Below, one piece after another: positions 1 through 9,508 of a stretch of DNA of 64,000 nt. The position numbers were made by a program, and so were the translations under genes. The notes beneath the pieces are model-generated. The model worked only from the letters and a program-made list of their open reading frames with translations, was not told where the DNA came from and ran no database searches. Source of the DNA: Roseiconus lacunae (GTDB lineage Bacteria > Planctomycetota > Planctomycetia > Pirellulales > Pirellulaceae); NCBI RefSeq assembly GCF_008312935.1, contig NZ_VSZO01000002.1:248001-312000 (forward strand), read 5' to 3'. The first letter of the stretch is position 1. Each line of letters begins with the position of its first letter.

Positions 1-3000
1 TCGCGTTGGATCGCAACGAATCCCACTGCCCCAAATGCCAGTCCGCCCAGAGTTTCAGCCAGCGCGTATGTGTCGATTCGAAACTCAAACGCCGCAGGTC
101 ATTCCCAAAATCGGTCATGCAACAGTCAACCGCTTTGGGCACCCCTTTCCATCGCATCGAAACAAGATTCAGAAATGCGAGACCGGACCAAACGTCGCCG
201 GTTGTCCGGCCGGGAGGGACCGACTCAAGACGCCTGGCGAGCGTTTCAAGATATTTGCGTGAAGCGGCCAGCATGTTCGCTTCGCCACCGGCGAGCAATC
301 CGCTCCAGATCTGCGCTCGGATTCCGTAGTGCAATCGATCGGCATCGGTACCACTGGTCAATGCCAAGTTTGCGCCGTGGGCCATCAACTGAATCGTCCC
401 TTGAAAATCCAAAAACACCATCGATCGGGTCGCGTCACTGCAAAAGTACATAGCGGTGGTGACATCATCCGGCCGGTCGTGCTCGGCATCGGCGAGGACA
501 AGCCGACGCAGTGATTCGACGTCAATCCGAGCGAGTTGTTCGTTAAGTTGCTGCAGATCTGATCGACACTTCGCCATCGCAATGGCATGCCTCGGCAAGA
601 TCGCCAGTTCCTCGGAAAGGTTTTCGATTAACGGACGTGCGATATCCAACCGTCCGCTGCGGACGAGCAACCGAGTGGCGGTGGCTTTGTAGCGACGTCG
701 TTGATTGTCGTCGGTCGCCGTGTCGGCCAAAATTTCGTAATACGGTGCGGCCCGCTCAGGAAGATCAGCTTCTTCAAAACACCTCGCCGCGTCTCGCAGG
801 TGTTTTAGCCGGGCTTTACCGGCAACTTGTTCAAGAACACGTTCATGCCAAACCGCGGCGTCGGCTTTCATGAACGCCCGGTCGGCGTTTTCGGCAGCTA
901 AGATGGCAAATGGCAGCGCGGCCCCGTCTTGCTTGGCCGAGTACAAATGACCGGCAATGCGGGCGGCAAAGTCGCGTGGGCGATTGTGTTTCTTCAGTAA
1001 TTCGGCCCAGGCCAAATGCGCACGTCGCATTTCATCGGGGTCTAAGTTCTCGATCAAGCCTTCGGCTATCTTGTCGTGAACCACGGTTACACATTCCGTC
1101 CCCGATGAATCATCGATCGCCAAACGCTGCCGAACCAGTTCGAACACCGAGATGTCGACCTGCTCGCCCAGCCCCGTCAACTTGGCTAGCTCGGCAATCG
1201 AAACCGGTTCGTTTGCCGCGACGATGAACGCCAGGATCGATTTCGCCGCATCGGTCAGGCTATCAAAGCGATCTCGCCAGAATCGATCCACGTCGCCGAG
1301 GTTTGAAATCGACGCATCACACGACGCTTCGACGCGGTGCAGCATTCCCCCCGGGCGAAATTCTTCGGCCAATTCGTGCAGGCGAAACGCATTGCATTTG
1401 GACAAACCGACCAGCTCTTGCAGTCCCGCGGCGTTGATGTTGGCGCCCCAACGCGTCGCGGCGGTCTGCAGAAACGAAATCGCCGCATCTTTAGGAAGCG
1501 GCCCCAAATGCAATCGAAGGTCGGCCGGGTAGCGAAGCTGAGTCTCGGCGTCCCGTGACGATGTGATGATCGCTAACGATCCGTGCGTATCGGCAAGCAG
1601 CGCGTCCCACATCGTATGGCTGTCGTGGTCCGACCATTGAATGTCGTCAATGATGATAAAAAGCGGACCTACCTTCCTCAATTCGCGGCTTAAGCGTTTC
1701 GCAGCTGTCAACGCATCCAAGCGCTGCGGTTGCCCGTCAAACGAAGCCGGAATCTCGTAGAGATCTTCGACGATCACATGCTTGAGCTGCGGGAACGATT
1801 TTTTAAGGATCGAGGCACTGACCGAATCGAGCGTGATCCGTTCTCGATCGCGTTGGGAGTAGCGTTGGGCAACTTGATCGGCCAATTGGTCAATCACTTG
1901 CAAGTTTTGCTTCTCGCGAGAGCGACAGCGGACACGGAACACCTGCCCCCACTGACTCTGACGAAGCTGTCGTTCGATCTCATCTAGCAGTCGAGTCTTC
2001 CCGGCTCCGGCGACACCATAGACGTGCAACCGGCCGGTCTTGCCACGATAGATATCGCGAATGAACTCTTTGCACTGCTCAAGTTCCTGGTCACGTCCGA
2101 ACAGATGATGAGTGGTCATCAATCGAATGGGGTCATCGCCGGTCTTGGTCATCGAAACGATTTCCAGTGATGACGGTCGACGAGATCGATCAGCGGACAA
2201 CATACCGGCGATCGCCATGCGTAAGACCGGCGGTATCTCTTCATCCATTTCCGAAACGGCGGACGCGATCGTCTGCTCATCTTCATCGCGGACCCAATCG
2301 GCAAACTCGCCGCGGCGAAGCCATTGGTCGTTCTTGGCAACCTCGTTCAAGCAATCCAGCATCACCAGCCCAAGGCTGAACACATCGCCGGCAGGCGTAT
2401 AACTCTGCTCCCAAAGTGCTTCGGGAGAAAAATAACGCGGCGTTCCGGCAATATAGGGACGCAAACCTGAAGGGTCGGTTTCGGGATCACAATTGGCGAC
2501 CAATCCATAGTCAACAATCACACCGTTGCCGTTGCCGCGTACCATCAGATTTGTGGGCTTTAGGTCTCTGTGAACTAACCCACCGAAATGCATCACCGCC
2601 AAACCGGACGCATAATCGTGTAATAGCGAATGCAGTTTTTGATAAGCGACCTGCCGTGGGAGATTTCGTAGTCGACGGGCAAACGTATAAAGCGTCTCCC
2701 CTTCGATCTCCTCCATCGTCAAGACGGTGTACTTGTCGATGACTTCGATGCGATCTGTTCGCATCAAAGCGGGATGACGAAAGGGCGACATCCGCCGAAA
2801 GCCCAGCTTGTTCCTGTACAAGTCGTGAGACGACATGCGGCAAAGCAACTTCAATGCACAACGTCGCTTGGACAGCAGGTCGAGCGCCGAATAAACAAAG
2901 CCAGCCTTGCCGCGTCCGAGAAGTTCGCGGATTTCGAAATCACCAAAACGTTGCCCGAGCTCCAGCGGCGACGTCATGTTGGTTTCTAGCGCATTGGACA

Positions 3001-3082
3001 TTCTCGTTTCGCCTTCCCGCGCCGGGCGGATTGGCGTTTCACCAGATGGGTCCACGAACGGTTCTTCTGGAGGGGCGTCCAT
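1..3082 (-). CDS. Ser/Thr protein kinase with AAA ATPase and helical repeat region (3' end cut by window edge)
   Basis: An open frame runs on the minus strand from an ATG at 3082 to the left edge with no stop, so at least 1,027 residues are present and the C-terminus is missing. Residues ~50-310 form a Hanks-type kinase: glycine loop GRGKAGFV (56-63), lysine of ALKLL (K78), catalytic HRDLKPTN (D173) and metal-binding D191. The DFG motif reads DYG. A STAND/AAA ATPase follows, with Walker A VAGAGKT (K362) and Walker B IIIDD (~D479-480). The rest looks like TPR-type helical repeats. This order resembles planctomycete kinase/ATPase signalling proteins: an N-terminal kinase, an NTPase switch and a C-terminal sensing scaffold. 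A later ATG at 3001 is also possible, but the kinase fold starts after both. Substrate and signal are unknown. Stand-alone transcription is likely, since the next minus-strand gene ends 487 bp upstream. Confidence 0.85.
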   Translation of the reverse strand, partial: MDAPPEEPFVDPSGETPIRPAREGETRMSNALETNMTSPLELGQRFGDFEIRELLGRGKAGFVYSALDLLSKRRCALKLLCRMSSHDLYRNKLGFRRMSPFRHPALMRTDRIEVIDKYTVLTMEEIEGETLYTFARRLRNLPRQVAYQKLHSLLHDYASGLAVMHFGGLVHRDLKPTNLMVRGNGNGVIVDYGLVANCDPETDPSGLRPYIAGTPRYFSPEALWEQSYTPAGDVFSLGLVMLDCLNEVAKNDQWLRRGEFADWVRDEDEQTIASAVSEMDEEIPPVLRMAIAGMLSADRSRRPSSLEIVSMTKTGDDPIRLMTTHHLFGRDQELEQCKEFIRDIYRGKTGRLHVYGVAGAGKTRLLDEIERQLRQSQWGQVFRVRCRSREKQNLQVIDQLADQVAQRYSQRDRERITLDSVSASILKKSFPQLKHVIVEDLYEIPASFDGQPQRLDALTAAKRLSRELRKVGPLFIIIDDIQWSDHDSHTMWDALLADTHGSLAIITSSRDAETQLRYPADLRLHLGPLPKDAAISFLQTAATRWGANINAAGLQELVGLSKCNAFRLHELAEEFRPGGMLHRVEASCDASISNLGDVDRFWRDRFDSLTDAAKSILAFIVAANEPVSIAELAKLTGLGEQVDISVFELVRQRLAIDDSSGTECVTVVHDKIAEGLIENLDPDEMRRAHLAWAELLKKHNRPRDFAARIAGHLYSAKQDGAALPFAILAAENADRAFMKADAAVWHERVLEQVAGKARLKHLRDAARCFEEADLPERAAPYYEILADTATDDNQRRRYKATATRLLVRSGRLDIARPLIENLSEELAILPRHAIAMAKCRSDLQQLNEQLARIDVESLRRLVLADAEHDRPDDVTTAMYFCSDATRSMVFLDFQGTIQLMAHGANLALTSGTDADRLHYGIRAQIWSGLLAGGEANMLAASRKYLETLARRLESVPPGRTTGDVWSGLAFLNLVSMRWKGVPKAVDCCMTDFGNDLRRLSFESTHTRWLKLWADWHLGQWDSLRSNA

Positions 3083-3568
3083 CGTATTTCGAGTGCTGTG
3101 TCACGACATGGCTGCGACGGTCGATAAGAGAGAACGAAGTATATACGGACGAAGATTTTCCCTGGTGACAATTATCCGAAACTATCAAACGAAGTCCTCG
3201 TAAAACGCCAGTTTGATGCACATCAACCGAATAGCTTCACTAAGAATTGATCGATCTGCAGCCAAATAGGTGTGCGCCCCCCTTCTGAGACGGGACAGAA
3301 AACCCACCACGATCGGTCTGCTGTCGCCAAAGCGACTGACATCGATTGCCACCGGCAACCGAACAACAAAATTCAACAAACTTCGGTGCGTCCGTCGTCC
3401 TTGCACACGGCGATGTAGTCGGCCGGGTTTCGAGTTCTTGGCGCTTGTCGCTACCTATCGCTCGAGTCGGTTTGTCAGGTTTGCCGGCAAATAGTCGGCT
3501 TGTTCGTCGCCGGTGTCACCGATGCCAACTTGGCTCCAAGAGCCTGAAACGCTTGCAGTGCAGAAAAA
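3083..3568. other. Intergenic, no gene seen
   Basis: About 490 bp lie between the kinase start and the symporter stop. Short open frames here have no recognisable protein features. A small inverted repeat (GGCTC/GAGCC around 3528-3541) lies just past the symporter stop and could form a weak hairpin on the minus strand, but it has no T-run. The kinase promoter presumably lies here; I could not assign boxes. Confidence 0.4.
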
Positions 3569-5167
3569 TCAGATTGCAAAGAACACGTACACGCCAATCG
3601 CGAACAGAATCAACCCGGTGCCGACATAAGGAGCGCCTCGCCAAGGCGTCAAGTCAACCGCACCGACGTCCTTCTGCACGTAGGGTTCATCGCGGCGGAG
3701 GCCTAAAGCGGCGAGCGTCATTTGTAAGGCAATCAGCCCGACGAAGACCGCTGCCATGAAGTGATATCCGGATCCGAATAGCGTCGTGCCCGAAAACGTC
3801 CCAACGGCCATGATTACCAAGCCGACGATCAGCGTCGTCAGCGCTGACAACCCATCGGCTTTCTTATGCAGCATCCCCGCAATCATGATCGCCAAAATTG
3901 GGATGAAGTAGACGCCGTTGAGTTTTTGAAAGAAACCGAAGATCTCTTCTCGTCCATAGAACAGCGTGGGAGCCAGGATGACCGCGATCAGTCCCACGAT
4001 GAAGCTGCACAATTGACCGGTAATCACGACTTCGCGGGTGCTCGCCTCGGGACGCAAATGGTGCTTGTAGATGTCCAGCGAGAACAATGTGGCGCTACTG
4101 TTGAGGACCGAATTAAACGTCGAAAGGATCGAACCGACGACGACCGCCGCAAAAAAACCACCAAGGGCTTCGGGCAAAACGCTTGCGACCAATGCCCCAT
4201 AAGCTTTATCAGCTTTACCGTCGACGACCTCTGCAAATGCCGGATCGGTGTCGACGAGGTAGGCCGCCGCGATGCCGGGAACGACAAGGATCAGCGGCGC
4301 ACAGATCTTAAAGAATGCAGCCAACATGACACCCTTTTGACCCTCGGCCAGGTTCTTGGCACCGAAAGTTCGCTGGATGATTTGCTGATTCGTCGACCAA
4401 TAGAAAAAGTTCAAAAGCAAGACGCCGGTGAACAGCGTCGGCCACGAAACGTCTTCTTGCATCGTGCCAAGCGACCGAAAGGCATCGGGATCATGCTCGG
4501 CGATTTTTGTAAACGCCGAAAACAGGGTTCCGCCATCGGCAACCTTGTTCAGCGTGTAGTACGTGATTAGCAAACCACCGATCAAAAGGCCTGCGCCGTT
4601 AAATGTATCCGACACGGCGACTGCTTTCAGGCCGCCCCAGATCGCGTAGCCGCCGCCGACGATGGCGATAAAGATGATGACGGTCCATAACGTTTGGATT
4701 TCCGAAAGCCCCAATCGACTTTCCAGTTGCAACATCCCCGACAAACCTCTTGCCCCTAGATAAAGCACAAAGGGAAGCAGGATCAGCATATAGGCAACGA
4801 CAAAAATTCCCGTCGTCGCGATTTGGACGCCGCTGCCGTAACGTTCTTGAAACAACTGTGGGATCGTCGCGATCCCCGATTTCAGGTAACGCGGTAGAAA
4901 AATCAGCGCCAACGCAACCAGCGAAATTCCCGCGACGACCTCCCAGGCCATCACCGATAGCCCTTCGTCAAACGCCGCCGCGTTCAAGCCGATCAATTGC
5001 TCGGTCGAAAGATTGGTCAGCAGTAGCGAACCGGCGATGAAAACTCCCGTCAGCGAACGACCGGCCAAGAAGTAACCTTCATCGGTCGCCTCCCCGCCGC
5101 CTCGGGTGATCAACCAAGTGGCGACCGCGACGAGCGCGGTAAAAAAGAAAAAGGTCGCAATTGTCAT
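3569..5167 (-). CDS. Sodium:solute symporter (SSS/SLC5 family)
   Basis: A 532-residue polytopic inner-membrane protein with roughly 13-14 hydrophobic segments from residue 2 to the C-terminus. The N-terminal third carries the SSS signature region: an AGRSLTG turn after TM1, then a SLLLTNLSTEQLIGLN stretch in the unwound helix that binds Na+ and substrate in vSGLT-like proteins. TM5/TM6 have GGGYAIWGGLKAV, also typical of sugar-type SSS carriers. The family couples Na+ entry to uptake of a sugar, polyol, amino acid or similar solute; the substrate cannot be read from sequence. A Gfo/Idh/MocA oxidoreductase starts upstream on the same strand about 100 bp away, so the two may be co-transcribed, which favours a sugar or sugar-derivative substrate. 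Start is an ATG; length is normal for the family. Confidence 0.9.
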   Translation of the reverse strand: MTIATFFFFTALVAVATWLITRGGGEATDEGYFLAGRSLTGVFIAGSLLLTNLSTEQLIGLNAAAFDEGLSVMAWEVVAGISLVALALIFLPRYLKSGIATIPQLFQERYGSGVQIATTGIFVVAYMLILLPFVLYLGARGLSGMLQLESRLGLSEIQTLWTVIIFIAIVGGGYAIWGGLKAVAVSDTFNGAGLLIGGLLITYYTLNKVADGGTLFSAFTKIAEHDPDAFRSLGTMQEDVSWPTLFTGVLLLNFFYWSTNQQIIQRTFGAKNLAEGQKGVMLAAFFKICAPLILVVPGIAAAYLVDTDPAFAEVVDGKADKAYGALVASVLPEALGGFFAAVVVGSILSTFNSVLNSSATLFSLDIYKHHLRPEASTREVVITGQLCSFIVGLIAVILAPTLFYGREEIFGFFQKLNGVYFIPILAIMIAGMLHKKADGLSALTTLIVGLVIMAVGTFSGTTLFGSGYHFMAAVFVGLIALQMTLAALGLRRDEPYVQKDVGAVDLTPWRGAPYVGTGLILFAIGVYVFFAI

Positions 5168-5270
5168 CGGTGTGGGGGCGGAAAAGCCGGGAAGGAATCA
5201 GGGGAAAGAATGGAAAAATTGACCGCCATCGAAATAGCGAGAGCAAGTGCGCTGGCGACACGTGTTTTCG

Positions 5271-6377
5271 CTAGCTACCGAAAGGAAGCAAACCACCGCC
5301 GGCTTCGTCGCTTCGGCGGCAGGCATCTACGATCTGTTGGGTCAGGATGCCACGACGGGTAAGGTCTTCGCGAAGGTCATTGTCGATCACCCGCTGGGCG
5401 AACGTGCGAACCATCGAAACCTCTTGCGCGTTTGCCTCGCCGCTGTGGAATTCATCGAAACGATGTGCGTCGGTCCGACGCTTGAAATTCCATTGGCAGT
5501 TGTCAATTTCAAGTTCGTGCCGATGAAGCTCGAACGTCGTTTGCGAGTCGTAGAGGGGCAAGACGTAATCATCGAGCGAGATGTATCCGGTCTCACCGGA
5601 AATCGTCGCCGTTTGTTGGTTGGCGCTAAAGAACGAGCAAAAGAAGGATGCCGTCGGCCCGTTCTCGAAGACCAGTTCACCGGAGAATTCCCCGGGAACC
5701 CATCCGTCGACGCCGTCGCGGGTGAGCTTCCGAATGGTTCGCCCGCTGACTTGTGCGGGAGCTTGAAAGTCCATCGCCCAGAGAATCATTCGGATGCAAT
5801 ACCAGCCCAGATCACCCAAGCAACCGTGCCGTTCGAGCACCGGATCGGTGCGAATGTTGTCGTTTTGAAATTCCTTGTCACCGGTGAACGAGAAATGCGT
5901 TTGGATTCGGCGAATATCACCGAGTTGTCCCTGGGCAACGGCGTCGCGAACGTTGCCGATCCGCTTGCTGTGATCGAACATCACACCGTCCATCAACAGG
6001 ACCGAATTGTCGCGGCATGCCTGAAGCATTTCGAGGGCATCTTCGGCCGTATCGGCAATCGGCTTTTCGATCAGCACATGTTTTTTTGCATTGGCCGCGG
6101 CGATCACCCAAGACTTTCGCAATCCCGTCGGAAGCGGCACGTAGACGGCGTCGACTTGATCGCTTTCGATCAGTGCTTGGTGGTCACCGAAGGCTTCGGG
6201 ACGCTGCGCAAACGGCGCGGCCCGCTCGCACTCGTCGATGAACTGGTTGGCTCGATCGAGGTTCCGACTGGAGACCCCGCTGACAACCCCGTTTCCGCTG
6301 AGATGGATCGCTTTCCAGTTTTTTCGGGCAATGTTTGCCGAGGACAAAATTCCCCATCGGCAGATCGAATCACTCAT
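5271..6377 (-). CDS. Gfo/Idh/MocA family NAD(P)-dependent oxidoreductase
   Basis: A cytosolic protein of about 368 residues. The N-terminus starts a Rossmann fold (CRWGILSSANIARKN), and the family's catalytic EKP motif appears in HVLIEKPIADT about 95 residues in. The C-terminal half is the alpha/beta sheet domain used for substrate binding and dimer formation, with a GDLGWYCIRMILW segment resembling the G-G-x-x-D/Y-H region of relatives. The family oxidises or reduces sugars, inositols and related polyols with NAD(P); the substrate is unknown. TTG at 6380 precedes the chosen ATG at 6377. The Na+ symporter lies ~100 bp downstream in the same direction, suggesting a small sugar-uptake and oxidation unit. 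There is no secretion (Tat) signal, unlike many planctomycete paralogs of this family. Confidence 0.88.
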   Translation of the reverse strand: MSDSICRWGILSSANIARKNWKAIHLSGNGVVSGVSSRNLDRANQFIDECERAAPFAQRPEAFGDHQALIESDQVDAVYVPLPTGLRKSWVIAAANAKKHVLIEKPIADTAEDALEMLQACRDNSVLLMDGVMFDHSKRIGNVRDAVAQGQLGDIRRIQTHFSFTGDKEFQNDNIRTDPVLERHGCLGDLGWYCIRMILWAMDFQAPAQVSGRTIRKLTRDGVDGWVPGEFSGELVFENGPTASFFCSFFSANQQTATISGETGYISLDDYVLPLYDSQTTFELHRHELEIDNCQWNFKRRTDAHRFDEFHSGEANAQEVSMVRTFAQRVIDNDLREDLTRRGILTQQIVDACRRSDEAGGGLLPFGS

Positions 6378-6724
6378 CAATGTCGCTCGCGTCAGAATCG
6401 CATAGGTCGGGTGCGTTCATCAGCCGGATGGTTCTCGACCGTTGGCGTTTGATCCGAAAAAGTCGCGGTCCTTCCCGCAATTCTCACGGCACAAAAGGCA
6501 ACATCGGACGGTGCCCCGATGGAGAACTCAGCGGGCGGTGATGTCGACACTCCGTATTCTCCACCACCGAAGGGAGGAGAAAGGCTTGTAGAAAAGCTCA
6601 GAGGATAGCATGGAACGCCCTTGCTGTGCGTCCCGTCTCATAGGAATTGACAAGCGATCTTACCCCCGCGGGAACCGATCTAACGCTTTGGGCAAACTCG
6701 ATCGACGCGGCAGCCCGGCGACAA
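6378..6724. other. Intergenic, no gene seen
   Basis: About 350 bp separate the oxidoreductase start from the HD-GYP gene stop. No convincing coding frame is present. A weak inverted repeat (TTCTCC ... GGAGAA, near 6558-6582) could act as a transcript end for the minus-strand HD-GYP gene but lacks a uridine tract. Confidence 0.35.
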
Positions 6725-7951
6725 TCAGTCGGCGTATTCGACCTGAACACGAACGATTTCCGAAGCCCCACGAAAGAAGGCGTCGAGAACGACCGGGTCG
6801 AAATGCGAGCCCCGACCGTCCTCCATAATCCGGAAGCATTTCTCTCGTGGCATCGCTTTCTTGTAAGGACGCTCGGAAGACAAAGCATCGAAAACGTCGG
6901 CCACCGCCGTGATTCGTCCTTCGATCGGGATGTCTTCGCCGGCCAGCCCGATGGGATAACCGGATCCGTCAAATTTCTCATGATGGGTTTGCGCGATACT
7001 GGCAGCCAACCGCATCAGAGAATTCTCATCGGAAAGGATCTCCGCACCAGACTTGACGTGCCCACGCATCAAGTCGGCTTCGTGTCCGACGTAGGGCTGT
7101 ATGATTTGACGTCCGTGTTTCACATGTCGCTGGATGACTTCGTACTCCTCCGGTTCGAGCTTTCCCGGCTTGAGCAGGATCGAATCGGGAATTGCGATCT
7201 TTCCCACGTCATGCAACTGCGCGGCGAGTTCCAGGTCACCGATGAAGCTTTCCGAGAGCTCGAGCTGGCGTGCAATGATGCCGGCATACCGCCCGACTCG
7301 AATCACATGGTTACCGGTATCGTTGTCTCTCAACTCGGCCGCGCGTGCCAAGCAGTGGATCGCATCGCGCCGAGTGTCTTCGAGTTGCTTCGTACGTTTG
7401 CGAACGATGCCCTCGAGGTTCTGTGTGTATTTGATCAGGGTGTCCCGGTACTGCTTGCTTTGTAGCGCATTGCGAACCCGAGGTGCGAGTTCCATCGGGT
7501 CGATCGGCTTGAGTAAAAAGTCAGTCGCGCCCAATTCCAGGCATCGCAATTTAACTTCACTATGGCTGTTGGCGGTGAGGATCAGCACCGGCAACTGGCG
7601 AAATCGTGGGACGCTACGGATCTGCGAAAGAATCGAGATACCGTCGACTTGGGGCATGTTGATGTCCAGCAAGACGACATCGGGTTCGGCCGTGTGAAGC
7701 AGATTGATTGCCAGCGTCGAATCGGTCGTCGTTACAAAATCTTCATGCCCGGCTTGCCCCAGCAGACGCTTCGCGACTTCAACGTTGATCGATTCATCGT
7801 CAACGATCATGATCCGCCCCGGCGGCACGTTCTCGGCGCGACCGACTTGTGCCTGTGGGTTCAAGACAAGTGGCGCGTTGACCTCGGGAACGGGGATTCC
7901 TTGGGCCGAATGAAACGTAGCGGGGGAGTGTGGGTGCACCGTCGTGGTCAT
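6725..7951 (-). CDS. Response regulator with HD-GYP domain (cyclic di-GMP phosphodiesterase)
   Basis: From the ATG at 7951 the protein has 408 residues; a TTG start at 8008 would add 19. Residues ~45-165 form a CheY-like receiver: acidic pair in IMIVDDE, phospho-acceptor D96 in VVLLDINMPQVDG and conserved lysine K148 in LLKPID. A short coiled linker leads to an HD-GYP domain with H247-D248 (LHDVGKIAIPDS), further metal-ligand histidines (RHVKHG, THHEKFDG) and the GYP triplet at 331-333. These residues are those needed to hydrolyse c-di-GMP, so an active phosphodiesterase controlled by phosphorylation is expected. No sensor kinase lies next to it, so its partner is elsewhere in the genome. The first ~45 residues are low complexity. 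Cytoplasmic. Confidence 0.9.
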   Translation of the reverse strand: MTTTVHPHSPATFHSAQGIPVPEVNAPLVLNPQAQVGRAENVPPGRIMIVDDESINVEVAKRLLGQAGHEDFVTTTDSTLAINLLHTAEPDVVLLDINMPQVDGISILSQIRSVPRFRQLPVLILTANSHSEVKLRCLELGATDFLLKPIDPMELAPRVRNALQSKQYRDTLIKYTQNLEGIVRKRTKQLEDTRRDAIHCLARAAELRDNDTGNHVIRVGRYAGIIARQLELSESFIGDLELAAQLHDVGKIAIPDSILLKPGKLEPEEYEVIQRHVKHGRQIIQPYVGHEADLMRGHVKSGAEILSDENSLMRLAASIAQTHHEKFDGSGYPIGLAGEDIPIEGRITAVADVFDALSSERPYKKAMPREKCFRIMEDGRGSHFDPVVLDAFFRGASEIVRVQVEYAD

Positions 7952-8159
7952 GGTCGCTCGTGATCGAAGGTGGGCTTTTCCCAAACTTGGGACCGTCCTA
8001 AAGACCAACGGAACTTTTCGTGGTTCGATGGTTCACGATGCAGGTTTGCCCTCTTGCTTACGTTCCGGTTACAACGAATTTGCCAAACACACAACTCGGC
8101 CAATCGGCTAAACGAAACCGCGATTGTACCGGCGACCGATCGATCATATTCGATGTCTG

Positions 8160-8414
8160 ATGGCCGTTTGCACGTGCGTCGACCATCGTTTGCTCAGACG
8201 TTGTGTGTTATCCTCTCCGCACCTCAATTCCTCGGGCTTACCAAGGGATCAACGCGAGACCATTTTCGGTGCGGTTGCCGACCGTGTTTCGCAGTGGTGC
8301 GACCGGCTGGACGAACCGATCGATCAAACACTGGTCGCCGAAGTCAAAGAGATTCTGAAGCCGATTCACAATTGGGTCTACGTCGAAGGCAAACCGGAAG
8401 ACAACGACGATTGA
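8160..8414 (+). CDS. Small conserved-looking hypothetical protein
   Basis: An 84-residue frame from ATG 8160; a TTG at 8124 would give 96 residues. I do not recognise the family. The last ~60 residues look like a genuine small helical protein: amphipathic stretch GLPRDQRETIFGAVADRV, then LVAEVKEILKPIHNWVYVEG and an acidic tail. The first ~20 residues are Cys/Arg-rich and less protein-like, so the true start may be an internal GTG or TTG near 8190-8205. It ends 79 bp before the sugar isomerase and shares its strand, so the two could be co-transcribed. No function is proposed. Confidence 0.45.
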   Translation: MAVCTCVDHRLLRRCVLSSPHLNSSGLPRDQRETIFGAVADRVSQWCDRLDEPIDQTLVAEVKEILKPIHNWVYVEGKPEDNDD

Positions 8415-8493
8415 TCCCCCCTTTATCGAACGATCACTTTTTCTTACGACACGCGACTCTCCCATCCTGTTCGCGTCTCCACCGGAGTCCACC

Positions 8494-9312
8494 ATGAAAT
8501 CATGCATCACTATCTCTCTCGTCGAAGAAGCTCGCGGCGGCCCATTTGTCCTATGGGATGGACTCGAAGAATCGATCCGCTTCGCCGGCGAACTTGGGTT
8601 TGACGCGGTCGAGATCTTCGCCCCATCGATCGAAGCATTAAAACTTGACAGGCTTGGCGGATTGCTCGATTCGGCCGGCGTCAAGCTGGCCGCCCTGGGG
8701 ACCGGGGCGGGATGGGTCAAGCACCGTCTACAACTCGCCGACGCAGACGCCGAAAAGCGCGCGCAAGCCAAAGCGTTTGTCCGCAGCGTGATCGACGCCG
8801 CCGGTCAATTCGGCGCGATGGCAATTATTGGGTCGATGCAGGGACGTAGCGATGATCAAGTCGATCCGGCGACCGCGCGCGGCTACTTGGCCGAAGCCCT
8901 GGAAGACGGTGGCGAACACGCACGCCAATACAACGTGCCGCTGATCTATGAACCGCTCAATCGATACGAAACCAACCAATGCTGCACCGTCGAAGACGGC
9001 GTTAAGTTGCTGCAGTCACTCAACACCGACAATGTGCGACTGCTATGCGATCTGTTCCACATGAACATCGAAGAAGCGGACATCGCACAAGGCCTACTGA
9101 TCGGTGACAAACTGGTCGGGCACGTTCATTTTGTCGACAGCAACCGACGTCCGGTCGGTTATGGGCACATGCAGTATGTTCCGATCATCGACGCACTGCG
9201 AGAGATTGGGTACGACGGCTATCTGTGTGCCGAAGCATTCCCATGGCCGGACCCTCACGAAGCGGCTCGTCAGACGATGCGTGCGTATCGCTACTGGACG
9301 TCACGGAAGTAA
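8494..9312 (+). CDS. Sugar phosphate isomerase/epimerase (xylose isomerase-like TIM barrel)
   Basis: A 272-residue single-domain cytosolic protein of the AP-endonuclease-2/xylose-isomerase-like TIM-barrel superfamily. Expected metal ligands are visible in order: Glu in LIYEPLNR, Asp and His in LLCDLFHMN, His in GHVHFVDSN and Glu in LCAEAFPWP near the C-terminus. The layout matches hydroxypyruvate isomerase/tagatose-3-epimerase-type enzymes, which interconvert keto and aldo sugars or epimerise ketoses with a divalent metal. The exact substrate is unknown. The small hypothetical gene precedes it, and a strong 10-bp hairpin starts 13 bp after the stop, so the transcript probably ends there. ATG start; length is normal for the family. 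Confidence 0.88.
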   Translation: MKSCITISLVEEARGGPFVLWDGLEESIRFAGELGFDAVEIFAPSIEALKLDRLGGLLDSAGVKLAALGTGAGWVKHRLQLADADAEKRAQAKAFVRSVIDAAGQFGAMAIIGSMQGRSDDQVDPATARGYLAEALEDGGEHARQYNVPLIYEPLNRYETNQCCTVEDGVKLLQSLNTDNVRLLCDLFHMNIEEADIAQGLLIGDKLVGHVHFVDSNRRPVGYGHMQYVPIIDALREIGYDGYLCAEAFPWPDPHEAARQTMRAYRYWTSRK

Positions 9313-9324
9313 GGGCAACGAAAA

Positions 9325-9360
9325 AGGGCGGTCGACCAATGGCCGACCGCCCTGCATTTT
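9325..9360. terminator. Hairpin terminator between convergent genes
   Basis: A perfect 10-bp stem (AGGGCGGTCG at 9325-9334 with CGACCGCCCT at 9344-9353) encloses a 9-nt loop. An A-run precedes it and GCATTTT follows, so it could terminate in both directions. It lies just after the isomerase stop. Confidence 0.75.
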
Positions 9361-9412
9361 CATCGACACCCGAGCGACGAGTGCTAGGTGTCCCAATTGA
9401 CTCTCGGATTCA

Positions 9413-9477
9413 GACGCTCGTCGGTAGCCGTGGTTTCGGTGCAACAACCGGGGCTTCACGCCCGTCGGTTGATGACT
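9413..9477. repeat. Dispersed intergenic repeat, copy A
   Basis: This stretch matches 40385-40440 closely. The shared blocks are GACGCTCG, GGTTTCGGTGC, ACAACCGGGG and GTCGG-TGATGA. The centre can form an imperfect hairpin (CCGTGGTT 9428-9435 with AACCGGGG 9446-9453). Like copy B it sits between the 3' ends of two convergent genes. Confidence 0.6.
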
Positions 9478-9508
9478 CTAACCCGCATTCTTCAAATGGG
9501 ACGAAGCC

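Noticed and set aside
5247..6452. 401-residue plus-strand frame over the oxidoreductase gene
   Set aside because: Antisense to a clear Gfo/Idh/MocA gene with intact motifs; the plus frame shows no domain.
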